Source: Hoplostethus atlanticus (Eukaryota > Chordata > Actinopteri > Trachichthyiformes > Trachichthyidae). From it: a DNA stretch of 64,000 bases. Below the pieces are notes generated by a model. That model was not told the origin of the DNA. It saw nothing but the letters and a program-made list of their open reading frames with translations, and ran no database searches. The DNA is taken from contig JAXDDX010000055.1 in NCBI GenBank assembly GCA_034670405.1, forward strand, positions 2,124,501 through 2,188,500, read 5' to 3'. Made by a program: the position numbers and the translations under genes. Below, one piece after another: positions 9,961 to 21,110 of the stretch. Positions within the stretch are counted from its first letter, which is position 1; the number at the start of each line of letters is the position of its first letter.

Positions 9961-10239
9961 GCTTGTATAAACCTAATTACACCCAACCTGGCCCCACCAA
10001 TGCTCCCCTTTCTCACATATAGATTAGCTACAAGCTAACGATTGGAGAGTAATGACCCGGTGAAATTTGCCTTGTATTATCAGAACCTCTCATCCTCTTT
10101 ATTGCTCGCTCTCTCTCCAGCTCTCTTTCAGTTCGCCACATTGGCACTTAGGGCTCGCCCCATCACATCCTGCGTTTCCAAACAGCCAATTGAGACTTTT
10201 ACTGTTTTTTTGCTGTGGCCCCCGTCATCCTATTGATCC

Positions 10240-10345
10240 CCGAGTCTGGCTCTCCAAGTGGAGTTTATGCACTAAATTTAGTCTAGTGCTAAGGGCCCTC
10301 ATTAATTATAGATCCATCAGCATGGATGGAGGGAACAGCATTGAT
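10240..10345. promoter_or_regulatory. Candidate conserved non-coding block
   Basis: It contains 'actaaatttagtctagtgct' and 'ccctcattaattatagatcc', with a palindromic TAATTA homeodomain core at about 10302-10307. It ends in a GA-rich tract. The call is texture based. Confidence 0.3.
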
Positions 10346-10462
10346 TGGTTTCTGAGAGAGAGAGAGAGAAAGAGAGAGAGTCAGAACAGTCTAGTTCAGT
10401 GAATCAACCCTGCTCAGTGTCTCTAAAAGCCCCATTAGTTCTACAGTAGAGGTGTGAGCTGG

Positions 10463-10463
<1 letters not shown>

Positions 10464-10519
<56 letters not shown>
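10464..10519. repeat. CA microsatellite
   Basis: Pure run of about 28 CA units. Confidence 0.98.
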
Positions 10520-10521
<2 letters not shown>

Positions 10522-11149
10522 ACACACATCAGCAGTGCCATCAACCATCAGCATTTTCATCTCCAAATTGCAGCCCCAGGTCTATACTGTATGCTGAGAA
10601 TGTGGTGAGTAAGAACACAGATGAATGTAAATGCAGCAAAATGAGATGAAAAGCGAGCGGAGGCCTGCGAAACGCCACAGGAGCAACGGAGTTATGTAAC
10701 GCTGCATGAAAACATGCTGTATGAATCTACAATTTGCCAACAGATGGGACACAGCTCTAGTCATAAAGCAGACATATTTCCATCCTACGTAAATCACATG
10801 GTTAGAACACACTTGTAGACCATATCAGTCATAAACAGGTTAGGCAAGTTAGAAGTACAACACTAGAATGGATCAAGCAAAAATATATGAATGGAAAGTC
10901 GAACGATGTATGCAGTATGTAAGCATAGTGTGCAACAGCAGGAGAACATCGAGACAAAGAGACAGAAAAATATGCACAATCTGGAAATATATGAAAAATA
11001 TATTCAACAATAACAATAACAAATGATAAAATATGAGAATATTAACTGAAAAAGTATGAATTTAAAGTGCATGTGTAGAGAAAGTGTGCAGTTTTGCATT
11101 GAAAAATATTCACCTTGAATATGAAATACATTCAATTTATATATCCATT

Positions 11150-11419
11150 AGCCAGTCAGATGCTAGCATACATGTTAGCTTTAGCCAGTCAGATGCTAGC
11201 ATACTTGTTAGCTTTAGCCAATCAGATACTAGCATACGTGTTAGCATTAGCCAATCAGATGCTAGCATACGTGTTAGCATTAGCCAATCAGATGCTAGCA
11301 TACATGTTAGCATTAGCCAATCAGATGCTAAAATTAACATTATCATTAGCCATATGCTAGCATACAGTAAATGTTAAAATTAGCCAGTCAGATGGTGGCG
11401 TAAATGTTAGCATTAGCCA
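11150..11419. repeat. Minisatellite C, 33-bp unit
   Basis: Eight units start at 11150, 11183, 11216, 11249, 11282, 11315, 11348 and 11382, each 33 bp except one of 34. The unit reads 'agccaatcagatgctagcat' then 'acatgttagcatt'. A 33-bp unit keeps the same frame and encodes 11-residue repeats, so frames stay open on both strands (11084-11377 and 11115-11360 plus; 11137-11346 minus). The unit contains CCAAT on the plus strand. The 3' units are more diverged. Confidence 0.95.
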
Positions 11420-12330
11420 TTTTTACATATACTTCAGATTATTTTTAGAAATGTGTGTTAAAATAGAAATAGATAAAAATGCATTCACACATATTTGACA
11501 TCCATTTGAATGAATTTCCAGAGTCACAAAATATATATTGAATGTCACTTATATGTACAATAAACTATTTAAAGATTGGCAGTGAGATGAGGGGTGAAAT
11601 GTGACAAAGGTCCCAGGTCAGAATGGCACGGTTACACCACTGAGCCCGCAGGACGCCCCGTCAGAGGGGATCTTATTTGGATTGGATCTTGCCGCCTGGC
11701 CGCCTGGCCACGCCGTTCAGCCGTAATGATAGGCCCTTCAGCCGCCACACAACCACACTGAGCATGGCTCATCACAGAAAGAAGCCCTACAGGGGAATTA
11801 TGTGGAAGGACCTGGCACCGTAGCACTAGATTTTCCAGCAGACTGCCTCCTGGGTTGTGTTGACAGTGAGTAAGCCTCGAATTTACTCTGCCAGTCAATA
11901 AATCCCCCCTCACCAAACCAATGGGAATTGATGGATCATTGGATGTGCTCTTTTCTTTCCGTATGTTGCACTTGTTTTCATGCAATGTGTAGCTGTGTGT
12001 GGCAAGTGGGCTGTGACAGACAGACAGACAGACAGACAGATAGAGGTATACATACATAGATAGATACATACAGTAGATAGCAGAGTATTGTGCATGCTAT
12101 GCTTACAGAGACAGATGACACATCTGTGTCATTCTCTGTTGTTGTTTGTGTTTCAAATCAAGCACCACTTTGATTCCCATGAAACCTCAGACACCACAAA
12201 GACGTCCACGATGACATAGTGCGTCTGTGCCCATGTGCGTGTGTGTGTTTGAGGAAGCTCTTAGATCAAAGTGTCAAAGCAATCCCCAGTGCAGCGCAGA
12301 GGGAGGCGAGAGGTGTTCGCGCTGCCTAAT
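11420..12330. other. Unique sequence, no gene supported
   Basis: The minus frame at 11632-12069 runs through a GACA/GATA microsatellite (12014-12075) and has no domain, so it is rejected as coding. The part at 11690-11860 is unique and moderately GC rich. Confidence 0.4.
12014..12075. repeat. GACA/GATA microsatellite
   Basis: Tandem 'gaca' tetramers grade into 'gata' and 'cata' tetramers. Confidence 0.95.
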
Positions 12331-12334
12331 CAGC

Positions 12335-12645
12335 CGCCTGCGCAAAAAAGCCATCGGCTCCGTCTCATGTCCCCTCTGCCGCCGGAGATAATGTGACACA
12401 TGCAGTTGTGGCAGTTTAATTCATAATAATGGGCTGACTTGTCAGGATTATTAATCAAAGGAACTCTTGGAAAGCAGCCTTCTGCAAGCCTCGTGGGGAG
12501 CCGTGCGTTCAAGAGCCACATATCTGATTAAAATACTGCTGGCAGGATGAGCGGAGCCCCCAGGGTTAAGACAGAGTTAAGAAATTACGCCTGCGTGAAC
12601 ACTCAGAAATAATGAAGAGGCTTGCTCATGTTACAGATGGCGGTT
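12335..12645. promoter_or_regulatory. Strong candidate conserved non-coding block
   Basis: The core has 'gcagtttaattcataataat', then 'gggctgacttgtcaggatta' with a TGTCA/TGACA MEIS-type word, and 'ttaatcaaaggaactctt', a TAAT core joined to a TCF/LEF site (ATCAAAGG). A second half has 'catatctgattaaaatactg'. The density of developmental motifs in sequence without repeats is characteristic of vertebrate enhancers near developmental regulators. Conservation cannot be checked here. Confidence 0.42.
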
Positions 12646-13590
12646 CTGTCTGGCGGTGTGACAGGCATCAGCACAGCCAGCCCTTGACCTTGTGGAGCGG
12701 AGAGAGCTAGCTTACCCGCTGCTTACCGACGTCTCGGGCCTGCCCCTTTGAAAACAGATGGACCGGCCAACAGAGGAGAGGATGGCGCGGTACAATCTAG
12801 CAGTAGCACCCTCAGACTTTCAATTGCACATCAAAGTCAGATGTGATCGAGCGCAGCAAGGTGTCGGCAATGGAATATCACATCCTAATGTGAGAGGACA
12901 GGGGAGCGACCGGCGGTCGGAGTGCCGCAGCTACTAAACGCCAGCGAGACAATTGCGTCGTCGGCACCGCTCTTGTCAGGTTCTCTTAAAATGACACCTC
13001 AAGTACTGAGACACACAGAAGAGCTCAACCTCGATGAGTGTTTAAAGTCAAACTCTTGACTGGTGCAGTCACCAAGACAGAGGCAATTGTTTACTGCTGC
13101 CTTGACTGAACATCTAACATGCTGTTCAGGAGATGAGTGTCCTCTTTAAGTGTGTTTTACTTCACCACACCCACTTGTGCTCTACTAGTCCCGCCTACTA
13201 AAACCAAGTCTGAGGCAATTGAGGAAATTGTATTTATGTGCATTTTAACCTATGAACCCAAACCGAACCCCCTCCCCAACCGTTTTTCAAGGATTTCAAA
13301 TGGTTTTTCAAATATGAAACACCACAGTACAGTCCAAATACATTTGGAAGTTAATGAAAATGAAACGCTCAGTTTAATATTCTTAAATCACAAATAGTAA
13401 AATGGAAAATTTAGTGCAATATTCTAAAATATTTGTCAAAACTGGGGGATTTTGCATAAAAAGCGAGGTGGGAAGAGAGGCGGAACGATGGATCCCACCG
13501 ACCGAATAAGAAGCATGCCAATCAACCCATGACTTGTTGTTGAAATGAAGAAATTGAGATCGCGAGAGCGTCATCTGTTGCTACAGCGAT
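12646..13590. other. Unique sequence, nothing recognised
   Basis: No repeats or genes are visible. The part at 13200-13440 is AT rich with A/T homopolymers. Short frames on opposite strands overlap each other and are not supported. Confidence 0.45.
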
Positions 13591-13779
13591 GACTCCCCGG
13601 TTCCTGGTTGGGACGGGGGCGTGCAGCCGGCTGGTCTTGTCGGCTGGATGTGTTCAAGTGTCAGCTCCGCTACCCTGGATCAACTTGCTTTTCAATGGCA
13701 CCACCTCCCCTCTAATCCCTGCCTGTCATTCCACTGCATTCACAGCTCTGAGCCTCCCCTCCTCAGTCCAACAGACTCT

Positions 13780-13938
13780 CTCTCTCTCTCTTCCACTATG
13801 CTGTTTCTTTCTGTCTGTCTCTTTCACCCTACATGCCCCCCTACCCCTCTCTTCCACAGTCTTTCTCTCTCTCTCTTCCACTATGCTGTTTCTTTCTGTC
13901 TGTCTCTTTCACCCTACATGCCCCCCTACCCCTCTCTT

Positions 13939-13970
<32 letters not shown>

Positions 13971-13990
13971 ACCACTGTGCTCTGTTTCCC
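13780..13990. repeat. CT-rich tandem duplication, 85-bp unit
   Basis: The string 'ttccactatgctgtttcttt' begins at 13791 and again at 13876, an 85-bp period, and a third partial copy starts near 13970 as 'accactgtgctctgtttccc'. The unit is pyrimidine rich with CT dinucleotide ends. The long plus frames here (13589-14176 and 13621-14049) arise from this biased composition. Confidence 0.85.
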
Positions 13991-14007
13991 TTCTCTTTCA
14001 CCAAGTC

Positions 14008-14400
14008 TCAATTCAATTCAGTTTTATTCAGCTCAGTTCAATTCAATAGAAATATCCTTTCCTGTCGTTCCAGTAAAGCATATCTGACAAGAAACCAATC
14101 TTACCAAAGCAACACAGCATCAACTGAGGCAATATTACACATTAACAGATTAATGGTAATGAAACTAAATCAATAAATATCAGCATCATCGGCAATACTA
14201 CAACTACAATACTTTATTGTAGTATTGCATTTTATTGAATACTACAATAAAATGCTTATGAACAAAATTCTTAATAATTAAATTCAACTGTTCCATTCAA
14301 TTAATTGTAATTTCTCTGTTCTGCCTTTTGCTTCTATCCACTCAATTCAATTCAATTCAATTCAATTCTGTTTTACTGGCATGAAAATGAAGCAGATTCG
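14008..14400 (-). mobile_element. Retroposon tail remnants with AATTC repeats
   Basis: The run 'caattcaattcagttttatt' near 14010 and a longer 'aattcaattcaattcaattc' at about 14344-14367 followed by 'tgttttactggcatgaaaat' resemble reversed LINE 3' ends, which finish in short tandem units. No coding part remains. A 14-bp perfect hairpin at 14213-14251 lies between them. Confidence 0.4.
14213..14251. other. 14-bp perfect hairpin
   Basis: TTTATTGTAGTATT at 14213-14226 pairs exactly with AATACTACAATAAA at 14238-14251 across an 11-base loop. Confidence 0.7.
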
Positions 14401-14776
14401 ACACGTGGTAATGCACAGCAGCATTCCCACATTAGTTCAGCTGCCATGACAACTCATGCAGGAAGGCGGGACTGGAGGGACTTCCAGTGTACGTCCCGTA
14501 CTGTAGACGACAGCCCGGGCACCTCCAACCAAGGGAAAAAAAAGGCTATTCATCTTGTTTTCATTGCAATGTAGGGAGAGAAATGTATGGTCTGCTGGCA
14601 GAACGAACAGCAAGAACAGCAGGTTCAATTCCATGACGTGACATGGATAGATTGAGTGGAATGTCTGTTGTGTTATTTCGCGCTGCGTGTGAGGTCCTCG
14701 CACCATGATCGTCACCTTGAGGCCGTCGGCAGCTGGGTGTCCATCCAAGTCATCTTTTTACGAATTATGGTGAATC

Positions 14777-15400
14777 CTACGGAAGCCGAGAACAGCCATG
14801 CTTGTAAAAAATTTTTTAATGCCGTTATCTCGAGATCACAAGCTTTGTTTTCTCGAGATAACGAGATAATCAACCCGTTATCACGAGAAAACAAAAGGTC
14901 AAACTCGTTTCCTCTTATTACTTATATTGTTTATCAGAGATCAGGAGTGTCATGCCAGCATGCATAGATGGCGTCTTGACAAATGTAGCAACTGATTTAA
15001 GCTGAAAATGTCAGATCAAGGAGTACCCATTATCGCATCCCTCCCATTGATCAACTCCCAAACCCCCCCCACAGAGCAGTGTGTGTATGTCATGGTCCAC
15101 TCTTGCGAATTTAAACAGAATGGTGGCGTCCAAACTACTCAAATGTATAAATTACACTGTGTGGAAAACACGTTAGCAAACTAATGTTAGTTGCTGTCAG
15201 TCAGTCAATTCGACTCATTTTGGCCTGTTAGACTACATATTAATCTACTCTTCCGCCCATGTTGTAATGGAAATCGGCCTTTTGTTTTCTCGAGATAACG
15301 AGATAAATTAACCCGTTATCACGAGAAAACGAGCGTTGTTATCTCGAGATCACGAGTTAAAAAAAATAATTGCAAGCACGGCCGTTCTCGGCTTCCGTAG
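14777..15400. mobile_element. MITE 1, 624 bp, TIR arms of about 120 bp
   Basis: The left end CTACGGAAGCCGAGAAC and the right end GTTCTCGGCTTCCGTAG are exact inverted copies, and similarity runs inward about 120 bp to 'gaaaacaaaaggtc' and its complement. Each arm contains its own hairpin of 17 bp (14847-14863 with 14876-14892, one mismatch; 15284-15300 with 15314-15330). The target duplication is ambiguous: TA just inside the ends, or GAATC/AATC outside. There is no coding frame. A Tc1/mariner relationship is possible if TA is correct. Confidence 0.85.
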
Positions 15401-15653
15401 AATCCAATTAGCTGAATGGCAAAATTTTTAATTTTTGGTATTGCATTCTTTTTTTTTTTTGTCGACAAAGATTTGATAAATAGCGACGGCAACACGTTCA
15501 CTGTCACTTCCATGTATAGGGTACCCACCATTAGTTTCAATAGAATATCGCCATTGAAAGGCTTTTGGCTGCGTCATTCTTTTAACAATATCGTTGTTTA
15601 TCACATAATTTCTTTATCAACACAAAACCTTTCTAATTAAATACCTCTCTTAA

Positions 15654-15752
15654 AGGGTAATTCCGGTATTTTTAAACCTGGGCTCTAATCTAAAAAGCTT
15701 TGGAATTGCTCCTGTAGATCACCTCAGTCGCCCACAATACCGGAATTACCCT
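15654..15752. mobile_element. MITE 2, 99 bp, TTAA-flanked
   Basis: AGGGTAATTCCGGTATT at the left and its exact complement AATACCGGAATTACCCT at the right form 17-bp perfect TIRs. TTAA flanks both sides (15650-15653 and 15753-15756). TTAA duplication with purine-rich 5' ends suggests a Kolobok or piggyBac derivative. The inner 'tttaaacctgggctct' matches the larger copy at 30494, so this is a very short internally deleted member of that family. Confidence 0.85.
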
Positions 15753-15759
15753 TTAAATA

Positions 15760-16140
15760 CATCATAATTCATAAAATAGCTTGATGAAACCCCTGCTTTT
15801 TATGATTTTCTGCAATATGTTCCCCTCTACTGACCCACTGTCACTTTGTTTACTTAGTGATGTAATGACTTGGAACGCATTTGTTCTCTTTTGCATCAAT
15901 CTGAGATATTGATAACTGATATTACGTGACAACTAGACACAGGTCTGTATTTTGATGTTATGATTGGCTTAAAAAAAAGGTTTATAAAAGCCTTATTTTT
16001 TCTATGTCATTCTCTTCAAGAAAATATGTGAATATACCCAAAATGTGGAGTCAAATAAATAGCGCGCTGTGTCTTTGTAGTTTGTATTGACCGCAGAGAC
16101 GCGCGCTCAATGTTCCATAAATCCATGGGTTGGTATTCCC
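15760..16140. other. Unique AT-rich sequence
   Basis: No gene or repeat is recognised. Confidence 0.4.
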
Positions 16141-16149
16141 AGTTGGTCT

Positions 16150-16325
16150 GGCCGCTCCATTAGCCATTTAAGAGCTTTTGCAGTGTTGGCTGATGGCTGA
16201 TTCAGTCAATGTTGCTTTAGATAGCTCTGTCAGCGTGGCAAGGTGACTGGGGCTGAAAACAGAATGGGATTGACCTTTGACCCTCAAGCTACTCAGCTGT
16301 GATAAAATGCTGACACTATAGACTT
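16150..16325. promoter_or_regulatory. Candidate regulatory block containing a DR1 site
   Basis: The unique sequence reads 'gctgatggctgattcagtca' and 'gctttagatagctctgtcag' and then carries the DR1 word listed separately, followed by 'cagctgtgataaaatgctga'. No repeat or coding frame fits. Confidence 0.35.
16271..16283 (-). promoter_or_regulatory. DR1 nuclear-receptor site, copy 2
   Basis: TGACCTTTGACCC (GGGTCAAAGGTCA on the minus strand) is identical to the 5713 site and is also followed by TCA. Confidence 0.42.
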
Positions 16326-16584
16326 CCACACTCCCCAAGCAGCTCTCTCTCTCTCTCTCAAAAGTCCAACCCCAAGGTATTATCTATTTGCTTTAAGACC
16401 CAGATAATTAAATCACACATCATAAATACACTTGTGACTCAGTGTGTGTGTGTGTGTGTGCGCACATCTTGCAAATGCACCCCGTAGAGTTGGACTGATG
16501 CCTACTCTCGCTTGCCAAAGACATTAAACAGTGAATCCAACCCTCCTGTGTGTATGTGTCCATGTGTGTTTGCAGCTTGTGCGC

Positions 16585-16850
16585 TGCTATGTGAATAAGG
16601 CAGGCGGAGATGCTTGGCGGGGCCGTTTCTCTGTGATTAACGGGAGTGCAGATGGTTTACAGCGGCCTTTTACCGAGGGAATTAATGTTTACAATGAGGC
16701 CAGCGCCGGGGGCCCCTGGCAGCTGCGAGCCACTCCGTGGCCCTGCCGACAAGTATGCCTTCTTGGGGCATTCGCATGGCGCATATCACGCCCTGGCTTG
16801 CTGTCCAGCCTCTGGAGCAAAGCACTGTGTGTTTTCAGACTAAAGCCGTG
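16585..16850. promoter_or_regulatory. Candidate conserved non-coding block
   Basis: Unique, GC-balanced sequence has 'gtttctctgtgattaacggg' and 'agggaattaatgtttacaat'. Three frames stay open through parts of it (16531-16851 and 16646-16843 plus, 16689-16904 minus) but none shows a known domain, and the minus frame runs into a GA microsatellite. A coding exon is possible but I prefer conserved non-coding DNA. Confidence 0.28.
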
Positions 16851-16853
16851 ATT

Positions 16854-16857
<4 letters not shown>

Positions 16858-16896
<39 letters not shown>
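16858..16896. repeat. GA microsatellite
   Basis: Pure GA run of about 19 units. Confidence 0.97.
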
Positions 16897-16899
<3 letters not shown>

Positions 16900-18695
16900 C
16901 TCAAAGGGTGCGAGGAGAGTTACATCATTCTCGTTGCTATGCAACTAACAAAGTTTGCTGGCTAACCTGAGGTAACGACTGGGATAGTTGTTGACAACAA
17001 AAATACTTCACCCCAGGTGCTGCTGAGTTGTTTTGTCCCTGTCCAACGGCTAAAGTTGAGACGTGTTCAACTTGAAGCCCCAGAATGCACCACGTCAAAA
17101 ACGCGGGGCATCTTTTGCGACCACACGCTTGAAAATAATTGACATCACACATGGCTGTGAAACGGAGCCAGGCACAGGTGCAGTCAAAAAAACGTCCCAT
17201 GTGATCACACTGTGGCGGTTTGCGATAGTTCAGGTTTTCAAAGCATCACACATTCTACCATGGTGCTGAAGACAAACTGGGTGTTGAAAAATCTGGCAAA
17301 ATGTGTGTGCCCACATGCATTAGTGTGCCTACCCTTCCTATTTCATGAAGGTTGTTTTTTACTTTTTTGCACTGTTTGGCTTCATTCCAGTTCCCTGCTT
17401 GACTTCTGATTCATTTACAATGGGAAACATATTTAATCATTTCTTCAAAATGAAACTTATTAGCAATTTAAAACTAAATGAAAGGTTGGAAATGGACAGT
17501 CACACAATACTCATGTCAAGCCTTTTGTTCCAGAAGGCGTCTATACACTCACGCTCTGCAGTTCACTGCCGTGGTTGACTAACATCCCATGATGTCGACC
17601 AGTCTGGCGAATGCAGCGCGTATACGACAGCGGCAGGAAACGACTGCAGACCAAAATACACCGATTTTAATCTGGTAATACACAGTATCCCCGACATACA
17701 CACTCCTGAGCACCGCTGGCGCTGGAAAATAGCACCCTGCAAGCAGCCGACCAACTAAACCCGCTCTTTACTGGAACACGGACACATATAGGGAAAACAT
17801 GTGTTTAGGCATGCACCTCTCTCACCCCCCCCCCCTCTCTCTCTCTCTCCAGTGGAACTTCCATTAGCACCACTACAGGAAAAAATGGCTCCTGCCAACC
17901 TACTCACCGCCACTTGCATTATTCATTCTTTGAGTGGTATAATTGGTATTATGAAAAGTGTGTACAGTGTCACTGCCATGCGATCTCCATTTAAAAAAAA
18001 ATAAAAAAACCACGGCGAGACCCGAGCTCAGTGGCTGATTTCCTGTCACCCCTGTTAACCGCCAAACCCCCTTCGCAGCACCTGCGGCGGTTAAACTCTC
18101 AAAATGTGGAACCGCTGAAACGTGAAAGGGGACAATTATTAAGTGCAAACGGTGGTTCTGGGCCCCTACTGGGAGCTGCACCAATCAGAGTAAATGACGA
18201 CTTTAGCAACACGTTGGGAGGTGGAGGGGGGGGTGTTAGGTGTTAGGGTTAAGTAGAGGAATACAGTATGTCTGTTTAATACACCAATGAATTATTAGTT
18301 GCCTGGCTGCAATATTAATGCATCTCCGTTACAATCAGCCGGCTCCGTTTCAAAGCACGCGCGACGTGTGATGCACGTGCACGGCGGTTGGCTGGGAAAT
18401 GGCTGAAGTACCCGGGGCATAAAATCAGCTTTTACCTGCTGCTTAAGACCTCTCCACTGGTGCAGTGCACTCTGGGGCCCTCTCTCTCTCTCCCAGTACA
18501 GCCAGGACTGGAGCTATAGCTCTTGAAATTTAAAGGGCAGCATTTATCATCATAGAGCGGCCCGGTGTGTATCTGTGTGTGTGCGTCTTTGTATATGTGT
18601 GCACTTTTTGCGTGTGTGTGTGTTCTGCTGTAAATGGCTCGTAGGATGGAACAAAAGAGCAGGGGTGTCCAACAGCGAGTGTTTTATCTATGATA

Positions 18696-18700
<5 letters not shown>
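16900..18700. other. Unique sequence, nothing firm
   Basis: No gene is supported. A C10 tract adjoins a CT run near 17827-17850. The remaining frames are short and unrecognised. Confidence 0.4.

Positions 18701-18705
<5 letters not shown>

Positions 18706-18741
<36 letters not shown>
18706..18741. repeat. CA microsatellite
   Basis: A CT stretch passes into a pure CA run of about 18 units. Confidence 0.97.
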
Positions 18742-18744
<3 letters not shown>

Positions 18745-18799
18745 TGTAATGAGAATTAGGGAGGACAAGATAAACAGCTTTTTCCCCTCTATCATGATG

Positions 18800-18800
<1 letters not shown>

Positions 18801-18858
<58 letters not shown>
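18801..18858. repeat. CA microsatellite
   Basis: Pure CA run of about 29 units. The open frames at 18530-18880 on both strands are products of these two CA runs. Confidence 0.98.
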
Positions 18859-18862
<4 letters not shown>

Positions 18863-19210
18863 TTAACCCAGTTAAATTGAGGGTGACTATTTTCTCAAGC
18901 TGTATCAAAACTTCTCTAATTCCAGGTTGTAATTTCAGGTTGGATGTTTTTAAGAATAACTGACCGACAATATGAGGAATTATTATTATTATTGAAGGTA
19001 TTGATTAAATCATCAACAACAAATATCTCATTTCAAGTCTCAACCAGGCGGGCACATAAAGGCGTGTCATTCATTGGCAGGGTGGCATTGTGGATAAGAT
19101 GCTTTAATGGGTTTGTAAGTTTTGTAGTTCCCTATAGATAAGCCCCCCCTCCTTATCTTCCTCTTCCTCGTTTGTATACAGGCCCAGGCTAAGGCGCTGC
19201 GAGACGCCAC

Positions 19211-19214
<4 letters not shown>

Positions 19215-19254
<40 letters not shown>

Positions 19255-19257
19255 GAA
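19215..19257. repeat. GA microsatellite
   Basis: GA run with a single interruption. Confidence 0.97.
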
Positions 19258-19329
19258 CGATCCTCTCTCCTCTTTCTCAATTTCTGTCAGGCTCTATCTC
19301 TATTTTTCCTCCTCTCTCCTTCCCTCTAT

Positions 19330-19560
19330 TTCATTTCAGCTCAGTTACTTTATTGGCATGGCTTCTTTATCAGGGACAATAACACTTTATACAATATGAA
19401 ATATAGAGATGAAAACATGTACTATAATAGAACATAAGCATTAATATCTCTACTAATGGGAGAACATGTAGTTATACAAACCATTTAAAAGCCATTAAGG
19501 ACATATCAGACAGTGTCATAATCATTGTGTGTGTATGTGTGTGTGACTAACTCGCTGTTT
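19330..19560 (-). mobile_element. Possible reversed LINE 3' tail
   Basis: The stretch 'cagctcagttactttattgg' followed by 'catggcttctttatcaggga' resembles the reverse of fish LINE 3' ends, as does the similar 'ttttactggcatgaaaa' at 14370. No coding part or terminal tandem unit remains. Confidence 0.3.
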
Positions 19561-21110
19561 GTCCACTGTATATTTTATTATCTACATGCACAGATGCACA
19601 TTACTGTATGAACTTTTTGCCTCCTCGTGTTTGGAAAGCAAGAGTGAAACTCAATCTGACAGCTGCATTTGAAAGCGGTGGCTGTGCAGCACCCCATGCA
19701 ATATTCAACGGTCACAGAAGAAACCCTATTTACAGTAAATGGGCCGAGGGACCGCGGACAGAGGGGGGGGGGGCAGGATATGATGCAGCTATACCTTGCT
19801 ATACACAGACCATCGTTGAGATGACTGGCAGCCTCTACCGGCCTCCATGCTGCGTTTTCACATGTTTTGAACCCAGGTCAGATGTTGCGGGAAATCTGCT
19901 GGGTCGCTTTAAGGCACAAAGGTTTTCTTCAAGATTTCTTCAAGGCATGAAAATCAAGAGGGTGCTGTTCTTCCAGTGCAAACTGAAGAACTTGTACATA
20001 TTGATATGACTGCAATTTAGCAATGTCCCACTGGGAGAGAATGGCAGACCAGACACTGCATCCCGGGGGAAAATGTAGCAGTGGACACACTGGATTTAGC
20101 CCTCGTCAAAGACAATAGCCTACAGGGTAATACTTAAACTAACTACAGCCGTTTGATCTTAAAATGTCAGTCAGGAATTCTGTTGTCATATATGGGTAAA
20201 TAAATATAAAGATCTTACTGCAACTCAAACTGTAGGCCTGCTTTCTCCAACAAGCATAAGCAAACCTTTTACCACTTCAAAACACATATAAAGCTATACT
20301 ATACACTTATCACTCATCTTGATGAGCTGTCTACCTTTAAGCGGCGTCTAGCCTGAGGTAACCAGGTAACGCGGCATCTGTAAAGCCACCCCAGGCGTTG
20401 AAGGAGAAGGAGATGGTGAATGCAGCCAATCTGCAATAATAAAAAGCAGTGCTGATATGTTTCAAGGCAAACATCAACAAGACACCAGCTAAGGCACCTA
20501 ACACGATCAGGTAACGCTCCTGTGTTGACAGAACTGATTGACTGGTTGTGTAATTGATTGATTGATCTTTTGACTGATACTTCATAACATGTTTTGCATC
20601 GTTGCTATAGCATGTGGGCACAACACAGTCGACACAGGCTCCCACATATCTATAAGAGGACACAGTTTCAGCCGGCACAGAGCCATTCCTTGTCTCCCTG
20701 CTATGCAGACAGCTCGCTACAAATGACCCCTGTTTGAACACAAAGGGTGGACATGGCTGCTCTGGCTGTGAGGGCGACCGGCTCTCTGCCTGTCGCTGTT
20801 GCCTTTCTGAATGTCGTCCCCTTCAGACGGGTTTCTCCTCCAAGGGGCCCCCGTGCACGAGCTGCTGAGGCTGCAACAATGAAGCAGCAGGCCTCTGACA
20901 GCACCAGCCAGCGGCCATTATCTCACTGCATTGTGTGATTATGGCTGTGTGTGTGTGTGTGTGTGTGTAGGGGGTTGGAGGTGGGAGGAATGAGGGGGGG
21001 ATTCAGTGTGAGTGTGTGCGCATGTGTTATTTAAGTGTGTGTGTGTGTGTGTGTGTGTGTATGCACAGGCATTTGCAGGCAACGGCTGACCGCTCTGTGT
21101 TCTCCGTAAA
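19561..21110. other. Unique sequence with one odd open frame
   Basis: The frames at 19608-20009 (plus) and 20337-20741 (minus) are the longest. The first is broken up by a G tract and has no known motif. The second has a hydrophobic segment and is discussed under findings. TG runs lie at 20945-20968 and 21038-21060. Confidence 0.4.

Larger units (their letters stand above)
9540..11140. other. Unique sequence with candidate regulatory DNA and a CA run
   Basis: No gene is supported. The CA run at 10464-10519 is pure. Two unique AT-rich blocks are listed separately at 9755-9960 and 10240-10345. The 10850-11100 part is A-rich without a recognisable family. Confidence 0.4.

Noticed and set aside
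11084-11377. Repeat-protein-like frames on both strands
   Set aside because: They are artefacts of the 33-bp minisatellite.
11632-12069. 145-codon minus-strand frame
   Set aside because: The start is made of GACA/GATA repeats and the rest has no recognisable motif.
13589-14176. 195-codon plus-strand open frame
   Set aside because: It runs through the CT-rich 85-bp duplication; the serine-leucine composition follows from CT repeats and adjacent frames are equally open.
16646-16843. Possible coding exon with several open frames
   Set aside because: No domain is recognised, competing frames are open on both strands and splice sites are not convincing.
18530-18880. Frames rich in cysteine-valine or histidine-threonine
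   Set aside because: They are products of two CA microsatellites.
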